64,000 nucleotides of DNA from Psococerastis gibbosa (Eukaryota; Arthropoda; Insecta; Psocodea; Psocidae): assembly GCA_963971405.1 (NCBI GenBank), contig OZ020484.1, positions 37,594,770 to 37,658,769 on the forward strand, given 5' to 3'. Under the pieces are notes generated by a model. It ran no database searches, was not told where the DNA came from, and was given only the letters and a program-made list of their open reading frames with translations. Shown piece after piece: positions 53,301-64,000 of the stretch. Numbering within the stretch: position 1 is the first letter of the stretch; every line of letters begins with the position of its first letter. Both the position numbers and the translations under genes were made by a program.

Positions 53301-56300
53301 AGTAGCGTACAAACATTTTTTATCTCTGCCCATATCTACGTTATTACTGTATACAGTAACTCTGTAAAATACCTTAACTTTGTTCGTTGGTTTTCATGTT
53401 TTTTATTATTAAACATATTTTGGAGTAACAATGCAAATTAGGTGAGATCTATGGCTTTAAATACTGTTCAGTTTTTGCTTTGGATTACTTTAAATTAACG
53501 TCAAAACCGAAACCAAACTATATTGCTAAAATTGCAGCTTAATCCAAACGTGCTGTGCAAGACAAAATGAAAGTTCGATGTTTAATCTGTGGAGAAAAAT
53601 TCCAATACAACAATAACAACGCAGGAGAGCTCGCGGACCACTTAAATCAAAAACACTCGGATACTGAAGTGTTCAAGCAACTGGCAAAAGCACATTCAGG
53701 TCGCAGCAAAGATAAAGGTTTTTTAACAACCTTTACTTGTTCATACTGTAGCAAAACAGGAAAACCCCGACTCGAAAAAAAAGGAGGAGGGCCGGAAAAT
53801 GGTTGGCTTTCCATGCTCTGCTGGTGTTGGCCTTTATGCAAGTCACAGGGCCCCCAAATGCTGATAATTTATTGCTCGTCTTGTGGGCAACGTGGAGGAA
53901 CCTATGAAAGTTCTACGGGAAAAATATTTTTAGAAAAGCCAGGACCAAGCGGGGATCACCAAAGGGATAGACTAGGAAGTGTAAAATAAAAAAATAGTAT
54001 CTGGTTCATGTTTCTTGTATAGACCAGAGACCTGCATACTCAGACTGTTCGGCTACATTGAATGGCTATTTAGGCGCCCATTCCACCGACCGGCTAGGGC
54101 CATTTACAAAAACAGTGACGTGGTAGCAGACATTCAAGACTTAGGTGGCGTTTCCATCGACCTCGCATTGCAGAATGCAAATGAAATTAGAATTTTTCTT
54201 TTATAGAAATCTATTAAAATGTTTGTACTTAACATGTCCCATGACGGTATCTTTTAATTTTAGTTTGTTTGTTTGTGATTTTACTGTATGATCATTGATC
54301 AATTTTAACTATGGCATAGAGGAAAATAAACATTTCCGTCAATTCTGTCGGTGGAAACCCCGCCTAAGTCTTGAATGTCTGCTACCACGTCACTGTTTTT
54401 GTAAATAGCCCTAGCCGGTCGGTGGAATGGGCGCCTAAAATAGACATGACCAAACAATAGCATTAAATTCAAATACATTTAAATCATGTTAAAATGCTTT
54501 CAAGTTTGAGTAGGTATTCCAATTTGCTTCAAACAAAAAGGCGGCCGAGTCATTTTGAAGAAATTAATGATAAATATTTGAGGGTGGGGGACGAGAAAAT
54601 TAATTAATTTTGTGAAAATTATGTTGTTTACAAACTCAAACTTCAATTCAATTAATTTTTTACCAACACACAAAAATTTAAGTTATAGCCATTTACATCT
54701 ACCGCAAGGCATTGGCCCGGGTGCGGTTTAACGTTGGTTAGTTTATTACCTACCGATCTACCTGAAAATTAATTAGGCTATTAAAATTACAACTTTGTCA
54801 GGTGAAGACTAAAACTCAAGAGTGTACAGCCCGTAGGAAAGTGGCAGCCCGAAATTTAATACTTTTTATTTTTTATTTAATTAACTAAGCATGTTATTAA
54901 ATATTTGGCTCATCAAAGTTGTAGAAGGCTACTTTATGCATAATATAATAAGGTATTTTTAGTTTTCGAAATTATAGTTTTTTTTATTTATAAAATCGCT
55001 AATACGTGAAAAGTTATTGATAATAAAATATCTGCATGTTTCTGAAAAAACTACAATTTCGAAAATTAAAAATTTCTTATAATATGATGCATGAAGTAGT
55101 CTTCTACAACTTTGATGAGCCAAAATCTTTAATAGCATGCTTAGTTAATTAAATAAAAAATAAAAAGTATTACATTTCGGGTTGCCAATTTCCTACGGGC
55201 TGTAGTCTCTTAAGAGAAACTACAAATAACATGTATATAAGAACTTAAATATTCTCTGCCTCTCTACCATAAACTAGATACTAATGTCGAAAATGACTAA
55301 CATTTTTTATAGCTATTTTGCTCCATATACTAAGAGTGGGAAACTGGGAATGGACAAAATAATACCTCGTAAGTTTGCCAAGTATTTTCTTAACATTCTT
55401 CCCATCTGGGATGCCGAACTGACTCAGAGTGCCGCTAGTGGTGCACACCACTTTCGATGTACTGACTACAAATAAGTCGACGGGATTCTTTGTGATTTGC
55501 GATTCCATTTCTTTCGAGGCGACTTCTCGAAGTGTAAACAGCGCGAGGCGTGCATTACGAAAACCAAAATTTTGCTCGGACGGCTCCGTCTCACCGGCTC
55601 GATGTTTGACAGCTTTGGCCACACGAGTGGCCGCATTGTCGGCCACGTTGGGCTCCGTACACACGAGTTGTCTCTTAACAGGCGGCTCGTCGTCGAAATC
55701 ATCGTCGTCGCCCACGTCATCATCCTAAAGTAAGTAGGCTAAATATAATTCAACACATTGATAATTACATTAAAAAATGAAATATATTGTAATAGCTAAG
55801 CTATGGAATAATACATAGCAATAATAGTTTAGTGATCGCGGCGGAGGCAAAAAAAAAATAATAAGTAGGGAGATCGTGTGGAGCGAAAAGCGGGAGAGAG
55901 CGCTGCGAAGAAAGTCAGGGCGCAGGGACGTCGAAGCCTTACAAGACCCAGGCTACCTTGCTGGGAGAACGGGGTACAAGACTACCTTAGGCGAGATGGA
56001 ATCCGATCCCTATGACGAAAAATCCGGAAAAGCAAGCCCAAACCCTCATGGGTTGTAGAGCTACTGTATAAGCGTAAGTTATTAAAAGTTATTATGAGAA
56101 AAACCCCTAGCCCCTAGCGCACTGAATCGAAAACAAAATTCAACTTCACGCTGTGAGCCAAAGGAAAAGGCTGTAGCGTGAGAAAGTCAGCGTTTAGTCT
56201 TATGATATACCTGTAAGCGATACAAAATAACATTAAGCCGCCTATAAAGGACTGCAGCTTCATTTTACACATGTGGCACAATTAGGTACAACAGCCACTC

Positions 56301-59300
56301 CCAAACTTACTTTACTACTAAATTAATTTAGAAGGGCTATTTATGGACCGTTGAACCCATTGAATTTTCTGACATTACCCGTATTGCTTCACACACTCAC
56401 GTCCTCGATGTTAGCCCACACCGGCTACAGGTAATAATTGTATTGTATTGCATTGAAATTAGACCTAGTGTCTAAAAAGCCCCGCCCATTCCCCTTCCAC
56501 ACTAATTTTTTAAACACTTTGTTTACTCTGTACGGCACTTGTACGAACTAGTCTGTTGATGGTGTCCACCACCGAAACAATCAATCAATCATAGTGTATT
56601 TGCCCATCTTTGTTACATCATTCAGATTTTACCATCTTCATTATTGCAAAGTCAACTTTCTTGAAAGCATAGCTGTAGTTTGCTGTTTTATGGCGTCTGG
56701 TAGAGCGTTGTACAAGCGGATGTCTGCGGCTAATGGACTGTGCTGTCGGGCTGCTGCGACTGGGAGGTCTCCGGCATGTCTTATTGTGACTGTGATGATC
56801 CCGCGATCACTATTTACAGGATACTCATTTAAATGCTGTCTAACCAGTGTAGCAGTGCGCAGTATGTACAGGTATATACTTGGAGCGGTAAGTATTATGA
56901 GTTCCTGGAATCGAGGCTGACATGGATGTCTCTGACATTTTCCAGTCATTATTCTAACAGCTCGCTTTTGTTGCTTTAACACTTTATCCATCCATGTTGA
57001 TTGCCCCCAACTTACTATGCCATATGATATGTACGATTCAACAATTGCGTGCTGGTAAACCATTGGCAGGTCCGTTTTCGAGATTATCCCACGCAGTTGG
57101 CGTAGGGCAAATCAGCCTCTTCTCATTTTCCTAACTACTTCTTCTACATGTTCTTTCCAGCTTAATGTTGAGTCAATCCATACACCTAGAAATTTGCTTT
57201 TCCATACTCTTGCCACTGTGTCATCGCCCAAGTGAAGTTGCTCTACAGTTGGTGCGGAAGCTTCTCTGCAACTGAATTCTATAAAATGTGTTTTTTGAAC
57301 ATTTAGGGCTAAACGATTGTTAGAAAACCAGGTAAAAGCACTGGAAAGGGAGACTTCAGATGCAACCTACAGTGTCATAAACATTTTATTTATTTTGTAA
57401 TTTTGTTGTACAATAAATTATACAAGTGACAATGAACACTTATTAGTTTTTTGTGTCAATGTTTTGCAGCCTAGACATGGGCTAAGTCATGCGGTTGCTG
57501 GTTCTAGGCAACGACATACGGTTCCCGTTCCCCAAGTTCATAAACGACCTCAACTAGTGTGGAAACCTACTGTACCTCGTCTAGTAATCGCTTGGTAGGT
57601 TTTGCATCTGGCTCGGACAGTTTGACGAGTTCGGAGTAGCGATCCATGATTCGAGTGGAGACCTGCTGCGGGATGAGCTGCGTGTCAATGACCACAAACT
57701 GCTCGGGAGTGGAGGCGGTCAGGTCCACGTGGCCCAGACTGGCGAGGACAAATGCCGCGGGCCCGCAGGAATGCAGGTTCAGCTCGATACTGTTGCCCGG
57801 TCCATTACACAGCAGCTGGTTCAATTCCAAGTAGGCATCATGGTAAACTGTTTGTCGATACTTAGAATTCATCAGAAAGCAAAACCTGTAAAACCACAAA
57901 CAATACAGTTACAGTGTTAGCCTAGTATTTTCTTTTCTTTATGTGGCTACCCCTGGTCATTGATTAAAACCAGAAATCACGTAAGATAACGAGAGGGAGA
58001 ATTTTAATTTCTTACAACGTAATAAAAATGTCTTAGGCTCGGTAGACACGGACGATTCGAACGCCGGCGACTCACCAAGAAATTTGCCAAGGGAGCAAAT
58101 GAGTTGGTGCAAACCCCCTGAGTTTACTTCAGCAGATTTCTGATTTCTTTAACGTCACTGACCTTAAGCAGGGCCAGCGACACGCCAGCGGCCTAGATAT
58201 CTTATGCAGTGCATTCAGAAATGTACCGGGTCTTTTTTCACCAACCAATCACCAACCCATTTGCTCCCATCAAATATTTCCGAATCGTTCATGTGTACTT
58301 TATCAATGCAAAAAACATTTAAATATGTAGCCTACTGCACTCCACCGCTATTAAGGACTTTCAATTCAATTCACAATGAGTGAAGAATAGGTTGTTATAC
58401 CTACATTTCTTTTGTCATAGGCTTATGGAAATGCAACAATAATAATGACATTGAATAACTGAGCTGAGTTCTTATATTGAACTGAACATGCTACTGGCGG
58501 GTTTTGCGTGCGACCAATGTGCAAGAGTAATAATGGCGGTTTGTGGCACTGTTTGTAAAAGTCGGCAATCCAGAAGAAAACCCTTAGGCCCTGTGTATAT
58601 GGACGGTTAGAACGCAAGTGATTCGTCGAGAGATTTGTCATGGGACTCCAGAGTCTACTGTAAGAGATTTTTTCACGGGTGCACGGTTTTTCCTCGACAC
58701 GCCAGAAACCTTCTGAAGTGCGTTCAGAAATAGACTGTTTTTTGTAGGAACTAATTTGATCCCATTAAAAATTTCACAGCACTTGACGCGTGGCATCAAA
58801 CGTCCGTGTGTAACGGATCTTAATAACATGAGCTAACATACCCGCATGGACTCGCAACAGCCTACCAGTCGGCACCCATTTGCAATGTTTCCAAAATTTA
58901 ATTTTCAAATTTAAATTTTTTTTTTAAATGAACATTTTTTTTTAAAATTGGTTTTAAGGGCGACTGCAAGGGCTTGCTTATACGTCCACCGAGTTAATTG
59001 GTGTTTCGATTGGATGTATTAATATATGAAATCTACAATGGGAAAGGCTATGTAAACATGCAATGAAGATAACAGTGCAAATGGCTGCCTGAATTCTGAA
59101 TTTGAAAAAATTATCGCCTATGTTTAGCTTATAATAATAGTGCCAAGTTACGCATCCAATTTATATAAAACATCCTTGCATACCCGTGAGAGAAGTAATA
59201 AGGAGAGTTGCGCATTGGTAGGTAGTTGGCGGACACTACTTGGCTAGGCTGGTTTCTCTTCTTCAAAGTGATGACTTTTTCACGGTGAAGCTTCTTATAA

Positions 59301-62300
59301 GCTGCTTGGAGAATACTCTCGTCGTATTGCCGATATATTTCGAACAACTGCGTAGCAAGGGACGACTTGTCGTTTGAGGACATCATAGAACTCTAAATAA
59401 AAATTGGTTTTTACTTTCCTATTTGTAAGTTAGTACAAAGAAAACTTTGATTGTCGAAATTTTCGGTTTTAGAGATTCAAACGGATTTAAATATCACAGG
59501 AACCAAAAACAATTTTTTTTTTGTCTGGTGTTTGGGGCCAAACTACTTGATAGAATTTAATGAAATTCGCCAAGTAGGTTCACAAAAATATTGTTCAGTA
59601 GTATTTTGTTTTGGTTAACTTCATTTAGGGGGGTTTTATACCGCAAAACGTTCATAGTATACCTTACAAGAGCAATAAATTAACATTAGACAAGCCCGCC
59701 CACGTAAATTTTTCCGCAAAAAAATCCAGCTCCAGCAGGGCCAGGCCAAACCTACTCATACAGACAATATCATTCCAGAGGATTCGTTTCACCCACCACA
59801 ACACAAACATGCAGCCATACACTCCATGATACATAGACTCTTACATGTACCGTTGACGGTTGTACATTTTAACAAAGAACTTTCAACAATTATGGAAATT
59901 GCTAATAATAATGGATATCCTGTGAGTCTAGTTAAAAATATTTTAAGGAAACACAGGAATAAGTTAACCCTCTCTTTAGTCTATGGAGCAAGCCAGACTT
60001 CTGAACCAGATAAAGGGTACGTTAAGTTACCATATCTTGGTAGGATTAGTTTGGAGTTGGCCTCTTGGATTGGAGATAGGGTCGTTAAGAATGTGTCATT
60101 TTATTCTGTGGACTCGTTGGGTAAGCAATTGATTAATTGTAAACCTAAATTGGAGAAAGGAAGGAAGTCAGGGGTTTATCAACTAGACTGTAATGATTGT
60201 GGTAGTTTATATATTGGACAAACTGGGAGAGGGTTTAAAGAAAGAATAGCGGAGCATAGACGGGGTGGTAGGAAAACCCGACACTCAGTCCGCCTTAGCC
60301 CAACATATAAACACCCACAACCATGCCTGTGATTTCGATAATTTTAAGATCTTACATGTAGCCAACAAGGGGAAACTTCTTGATAATTTAGAAACCATTG
60401 AGATTAGGGAAGCTATGGTTAAAAACAAAACGTTACTTAATGACATAACCTTTTTAAGTAGTTCCCCCTTGTTGGCGCTTCCATTGGTTGATCTTTAATT
60501 GTTCAATTTAAATTATTTACTTTATGCGATGCTGTGTATTATCCTGACAATGAGTTTTATTTTATTTTGTTTTAGCTTGCATACCTTTTGTTTACCTTTT
60601 TTCAATCGCACTTGACGATGGCGTGAGCCGAAACCGGTTGTGTTTTTAATTTAATTTAATTGTAAGACTATACGAATTAAATTTTAACAATGAGTGACAG
60701 CAAGTTTTACAAAGTTACTAAGGAGACTATTATGTTTATAGGCCAATGTTGGTTCCCGTTTAAAAAAATTCAGCACCACGCTATTTAGTTTTCACAATGT
60801 ATTTTAACTCCCAAAACGTAAACTTTTAATGCATTTTTTCCTCATGTTATTTATACTCTTTAGGCGCGGTAATTCTGAGGCCTGTTTACTTTTAGCCAAA
60901 GAAGTGAAAACTAAGTTGCTAAATGGTAAAAGTAATTAGGATCAGCTATTTTGATCACGTCTGGTTACTGAGATTATCTAGCCCGCTTACCAAAAGGACA
61001 GCTTTTATGGAATCCTCTTTGACTCTGTCCATTGTTAGATCATCTCGAGGGGGTTCTTGCAGGTTGTAAATCTCACCAAGCTCTTCCATTGAATCCGGAA
61101 GCTGCAACTCCTATTACAAAATAATAAATAATACTGTAGCTCAAGTGGTTGGGCTATTACAAATTACCAGGGGTAAGACTTGGGTCCTGGCCATCTCTTT
61201 TGTCTTCAGAACGCGGGGACGTCTTGATTAATGATCGAACTGACTCTAAGGGTTACTCCAGCTAACATGGGACAATCAAACTGTCCAGCATAAGATTAAA
61301 AAATTATGTAGGGAGTGAAATACCTGTAAATTGACGATGTGACCATTGTCAATGAAGCGCTCCACCATGAAATCGACTAACTGATGAAATGTACATCGAA
61401 GTAAATCGTGCAACTCTTTAGCATTAGGAGCACTTGGCTTGAGCTGCGATACAGCCTCCGAACAGTCGAACTGAGCACCTACTTCCGGTGTTTTCCTCAA
61501 AACTTGAGTCAAGCTGGCTATCAATGGTCCTTTCCCCAATTTTTTTACAAGAAACTGTATACGACGTCTCACGGCCAGTTGCGTTTTATCATTGGCTGTT
61601 GGGACGTGTCTCCAAAGAGCTTCCCTCATGTCAGCCCAAGGCACCCGTGCAGACTGACGGAAATTGGGACAAAGATAACCCAGCGCGGCTTTGATAATGA
61701 GGCAAACATTATCTTCATCTTTCGACCACTGAACTCGGAGTGTGCGCATTGTCTGAGTTGCCTGCAAATCAAACTCATCGAGATGGAAAACTCTTTTTTT
61801 CGGCGTTGTCGTTCTCTTCCTCCTTTTCCGTGTTAAATGTTCCGTTGTTATAGTTCTTTTGAGTGGAGTATTAGTTTTGTTTGACTCGTTCACAGCCGGT
61901 GACCCCACCCAGTTACTCCTTAGAAATGAAAAGAGGCATGAGTCAATGCCTCCAGCCCCAAGCCTGTCTCCTGGCAACGCGCCAACGTCTTGTTCCAAGG
62001 CTTCAGCAAAGGTCACAGGCTTCAGGGACTCAATCAAAACTTCCTTTCTCTCTTCTCTCACCTGATGCTTATCTTGATCGAGTTCAGCTTCACTCTTGGA
62101 CCCTAAAATCAAAAATTAATTAATTTATATGGTTGTAGTCATAGTCGGTTGAGTAATAGTAAACGGTTTTCGGTTATAAAGTTCTAACTGACGTCTGGGC
62201 CAAGAGTGAGATAGTGTATTTATAACTAACTAGAAACTTAAATAGCACCTACAAATTCAAGCTTCACTACTCCCATTCTAGATGTCAATAGAAACCTGTT

Positions 62301-63096
62301 GCTTTACCAACTCGAAAAGGGAAATAAAGGAAACTTTGTGGGAGCGGCATTGGATTTTACATTTCACAATTCAAACCCCGCATGAAGCAATTTAGCATAG
62401 GGGATTTCGTATGAGATCCATATAAATCCAAGATAGCGGCTTTCAGTTGGAGTGGTGGCGTTAACGTTAAGAGCGCTTCTATTGTACGAATAGCTCTGTA
62501 CAGCTTATCAGCCCGTCTGAGTCTGATAAAACTTCAACGGGTATAGCAAACTCATAATCTCACAGTATTGCCAACTTACAGGTTAGTCGGACCTTATTGG
62601 ATGAGCTCGGAATCTTGTACGGGCGACTTTCACTTACCTAGTTTGGTTTCCAAGCAAACATTAAAAAGCTTCACCCAGTATGCCTTGACATCTTGTTTAC
62701 TTTGAAAGGTGTAAGGAATTACAGGGTAAGATTCATCTGGATCGATTTTGAAATAGCCAGACCGCGAATTAGTCGTATCATAAATAGAGGCATACAAGTT
62801 CACGTGAAATGTCTCCAAGTAGAGATTTCTTTTATGGCATTTGTGACCAAACTTGACCAGTCCCATATAACACAGCCGACGGATATCTTGAGTCAAATGA
62901 CCCAGCTGCCGATTGGAAGCAAGACCGGACCGAACGTCTGGAGGTAAGCTGCGCAATGTATAATTGCAACGTATAGGGTGGTCCAAATACTCTTGCAGAC
63001 GCCCATTGGCTGCTTTCAGCTTAACCAATTTTGTGTATAGGGACAACGGACAGTTGAGAATGACATCACCAACGGTACACCATCCCGGAATCCGCT
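50356..63096 (-). CDS. GTF3C1: General transcription factor 3C subunit 1 (TFIIIC220), C-terminal nine exons
   Basis: Exons, 5' to 3': 63096-62638, 62102-61324, 61110-60991, 59392-59184, 57885-57576, 55724-55366, 52571-52203, 51070-50784 and 50513-50356 (TAG). Every donor is GT, every acceptor AG, and all eight junctions keep phase, giving about 1015 residues; the N-terminus lies right of the window. Family blocks appear in order: GWCTVGDVILNCPLS, RRLCYMGLVKFG, GDRLGAGGIDS, a Lys/Arg-rich stretch with FDLQATQTMRTLRVQWSKDED and RRRIQFLVKK, LPDSMEELGEIYNL, LPMRNSPYYFSHG, FVLASLGHVDLT with EQFVVID, an acidic block (DDDDFDDEPP), and near the end RPWLRIDGSVN with HIMMYPGI and LVDLGCI. GTF3C1 is the large TFIIIC subunit that recognises the B box of tRNA genes for Pol III. 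Introns are packed with mobile elements. Confidence 0.93.
52843..53125 (-). mobile_element. LINE reverse transcriptase 3' fragment
   Basis: The minus strand reads LEAFEMWCYEDVL, SISKRRAHWIGHLLRHE, CIIEGTMEG, a GRPRK motif and ELKRAFQDR, with two stops. This is the tail of an RTE/CR1-like LINE polymerase. Intronic in GTF3C1. Confidence 0.8.
53567..53989 (+). CDS. Small zinc-finger protein with LITAF-like C-terminus, nested in a GTF3C1 intron
   Basis: 140 codons, single exon, on the strand opposite GTF3C1. ATG at 53567 (ACAAAATGA context), with an acceptor-like ATTGCAG at 53537 hinting at a 5' non-coding exon. Residues about 4-30 form a CxxC ... HxxxxH finger (CLICGEKF ... LADHLNQKH). Residues about 60-125 have paired CxxC knuckles (FTCSYCSKTG; YCSSCGQRGGTY) around a Trp/Cys-rich hydrophobic insert (GWLSMLCWCWPLCK), the layout of a LITAF domain, which binds zinc and inserts in the face of endosomal membranes. 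The tail is basic. No stop or frameshift, so it looks functional. The stop overlaps AATAAA (53985-53990). Function unknown; the LITAF match is by pattern only. Confidence 0.6.
   Translation: MKVRCLICGEKFQYNNNNAGELADHLNQKHSDTEVFKQLAKAHSGRSKDKGFLTTFTCSYCSKTGKPRLEKKGGGPENGWLSMLCWCWPLCKSQGPQMLIIYCSSCGQRGGTYESSTGKIFLEKPGPSGDHQRDRLGSVK
54073..54435. repeat. Foldback MITE, GGCGCCCATTCCACCGACC ends
   Basis: Ends GGCGCCCATTCCACCGACC and its complement; each arm continues for about 100 bases (GGCTAGGGC, GACGTGGTAGCAGACATTC, AAGACTTAGG, GCGTTTCCA). The loop is AT-rich. The outer 14 bases equal those of the 143-bp hairpin at 40733, and a single arm is at 25586. In a GTF3C1 intron. Confidence 0.85.
54823..55203. 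repeat. Palindromic MITE, ACAGCCCGTAGGAAATTGGC family, copy 2
   Basis: Full-length match to 7413-7780, including GCATGAAGTAGTCTTCTAC and the TTTCGAAATT centre. In a GTF3C1 intron. Confidence 0.85.
55830..56130 (+). other. GC-richer insert of unknown origin
   Basis: A 60-codon open frame (55876-56055, basic, GRTGYKT and DPYDEKSGK) lies in sequence denser in G than its surroundings. I do not recognise it; most likely repeat-derived. Confidence 0.25.
56640..57365 (-). mobile_element. Non-LTR retrotransposon polymerase fragment
   Basis: The minus strand reads WFSNNRLALNVQKTHFIEF, HLGDD, SKFLGVWIDSTLSWKEHV, then a TGA in frame, then VESYISYGIVSWG, KVLKQQKRAVRIM, CQPRFQELIILTAPSIYL and DIRLYNALPDAI. 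These are the thumb and C-terminal motifs of a LINE (Jockey/CR1-like) reverse transcriptase. Inactive, ends near an ATTGATTGATTG tail (56578-56590). In a GTF3C1 intron. Confidence 0.85.
58031..58303. repeat. hAT-like MITE, copy 1
   Basis: Imperfect inverted ends (GTAGACACGGACGATTCGAA versus CGAATCGTTCATGTGTAC) and internal pairs (GGGAGCAAATGAGTTGG / CCAACCCATTTGCTCCC). Between GTF3C1 exons. Confidence 0.65.
58584..58815. repeat. hAT-like MITE, copy 2
   Basis: Ends CTTAGGCCCTGTGTATATGG and CGTCCGTGTGTAACGGAT, similar in design to 58031-58303. ATCAGAAAT/TTCAGAAATR and GACACGCCAG words are shared between the two copies in the same order. Confidence 0.6.
59430..59660 (+). repeat. Dispersed repeat, AAACTACTNG/GATTTTAATGAAAT family
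   Basis: GTCGAAATTTTCGGTTTTAG, ACAGGAACCAAAAAC and CAAACTACTTGATAGAATTT parallel sequence at 31200-31390 and 63180-63300 in the same order. Part of a repeat family with several members here. Confidence 0.6.
59688..60498 (+). pseudogene. Penelope-like element 3' end with GIY-YIG endonuclease, frameshifted
   Basis: Open from about 59688: TDNIIPEDSFHPPQHK, then HRLLHVPLTVVHFNKEL, LPYLGRIS, and KSGVYQLDCNDCGSLYIGQT with GFKERIAEHRR. This is the GIY-YIG nuclease half (GVY and LYIG, then the Arg/Glu-His helix) of a Penelope-like retroelement, including the preceding CxxC pair. A frameshift near 60285 moves the rest (HINTHNHACDFDNF, LETIEIREA) into another frame, to 60498. The reverse transcriptase part is absent. 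In a GTF3C1 intron. Confidence 0.85.
60717..60980. other. Intronic sequence with a MITE core word
   Basis: CTAAGGAGACTATTATGTTTA repeats the core of the 49.4 kb hairpin family, without matching arms. Nothing else seen before the GTF3C1 exon at 60991. Confidence 0.35.
61133..61205 (+). repeat. tRNA-like sequence (SINE head) in a GTF3C1 intron
   Basis: TAGCTCAAGTGGTTGGGC is a good A box, and GACTTGGGTCCTGG about 40 bases on is a poor B box. No clean acceptor stem; probably a SINE or tRNA pseudogene. Confidence 0.4.
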
Positions 63097-63104
63097 CTGA
63101 AATT

Positions 63105-63560
63105 ATTGAAACCGTAACTTATAATACTTGTCAAATAAAAAAAGCTCTTAAATGGTCAAATTGCGTTCAAACTTCTATTCAAATCAACAAGTTTTGAGGT
63201 CCCAAGAACGCAAAAAATTGTCTTTCACAAAAAGTATGTCAGTCAATTCGTTGATTTGTGGGCAAATTACTCGGTAGATTTTAATGAAATTTGGCATGCA
63301 GATTCACTAAAACCTTATCTCGGGACCATTTTTTATTTTTATTTTGGGCTGTCACCAAAAAACCTGCTAAAAAACGGCGAAAATAATTTTCTTTAAATTC
63401 AGATATAATATTGCAGTCGTTATTAAGTAAAAAAAAAAAAAAAACAATGGGTCGCTTGCCCCTTGATAGTTTTATTCTGGGGGCAAAAAATTAAAAAGAC
63501 TATTTTCATGATAAAGATTAACAAAACCGAACAGGTTGCTTTCGTATTTTTACGTAATTC
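63105..63560 (+). repeat. Dispersed repeat copy near the right edge
   Basis: GGGCAAATTACTCGGTAGAT, GGTCGCTTGCCCCTTGATAG and CCGAACAGGTTGCTTTCG parallel 31330-31740 in order. An interrupted A-rich stretch (63428-63446) stands where the 31.5 kb copy has poly(G). Confidence 0.65.
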
Positions 63561-64000
63561 TCAATAAAAAAAATTATTTTTGAAGAATTAATTAAGGATA
63601 ATTGATGGCCCAATACATTGGATACCCTGCGATTTTTACTGTCTGCTCATTCTAGTCTATGCAATCATCCCAACGATCAATCGGAGCTTTGGGAAAGGGA
63701 AAGTCGAGACAACCCTAGGACAATTATTTGCCAAGGAACTACTCATATTATCTGTCTCGGAACTTATGCTAATTGATTAATAGGAAAGCATGTACGGGTT
63801 CTCCCGTGCCGGTTCTTTGCTTTAGGACAATTCTATTTAAAAAAAACTCCATTTAAATTATGCTTAGGGTGTTTTATGTCATGTTAGCCATTTCGGAACC
63901 GATCGGTTTTTTTCACTATCCAAAGTCTGGTGTCGAATCAATGATACATAAATATATAAAAATAAATTTAAATTAATTTAAAAAATACCACATTTCAACA
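63561..64000. other. AT-rich intronic sequence of GTF3C1
   Basis: No exon of GTF3C1 or other feature recognised; the next upstream exon lies beyond the window. Confidence 0.4.

Overview
This is a nuclear segment of an AT-rich, transposon-rich animal genome, most likely an arthropod. Genes have GT-AG introns of kilobase size. The SR-protein gene matches the insect B52 type, and the mobile DNA (BEL/Pao, Tc1/mariner, RTE-like and other LINEs, a Penelope-like element, many foldback MITEs, tRNA-derived SINEs) is of arthropod style. No ribosomal RNA, bacterial operon or CRISPR structure is present. I cannot name the species.

Layout. 1-3.4 kb: the last three exons of UBR4 (+), a giant E3 ubiquitin ligase. 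4.0-4.4 kb: a degenerate tandem repeat. 5.2-18.0 kb: a complete B52/SRSF4-6 splicing factor gene (+) with two sets of tandemly duplicated, apparently mutually exclusive exons; its introns hold MITEs, a Tc1 pseudogene, a 1.6 kb palindromic foldback element and a LINE tail. 18.3-19.5 kb: a second copy of that foldback. 21.2-23.4 kb: wrecked transposon coding sequence. 24.2-25.0 kb: GPATCH11 (-). 27.3-31.1 kb: an intact two-exon gene (+) joining a Mutator-like transposase domain to a YqaJ/lambda-exonuclease domain. 31.1-35.3 kb: repeats, including a 0.95 kb element with long terminal inverted repeats. 35.3-40.7 kb: a BEL/Pao LTR retrotransposon (-) with a clean 5-bp target duplication but a broken coding region. 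40.7-43.4 kb: a young MITE, the first exon of another element-like gene, a LINE 3' end and an orphan exon. 44.4-48.8 kb: NAA25 (+, intronless), followed 96 bases later by a class IV-like histone deacetylase (+, two exons). 49.4 kb: a near-perfect hairpin. 50.4-63.1 kb: the last nine exons of GTF3C1 (-), the B-box-binding TFIIIC subunit; its introns carry a small nested zinc-finger/LITAF-like gene (+) and LINE, Penelope and MITE fragments.

Functional picture. The host genes are housekeeping: protein turnover (UBR4), splicing (B52, GPATCH11), N-terminal acetylation (NAA25), deacetylation (HDAC) and Pol III transcription (GTF3C1). They form no single pathway. The most informative points are the paired alternative exons of B52, whose inter-exon gaps (38 and 49 bases) look too short to be spliced; the intact transposase-nuclease fusion gene; the NAA25-HDAC tight pair; and a local duplication in which each copy records different later insertions, so that each serves as an empty site for the other.
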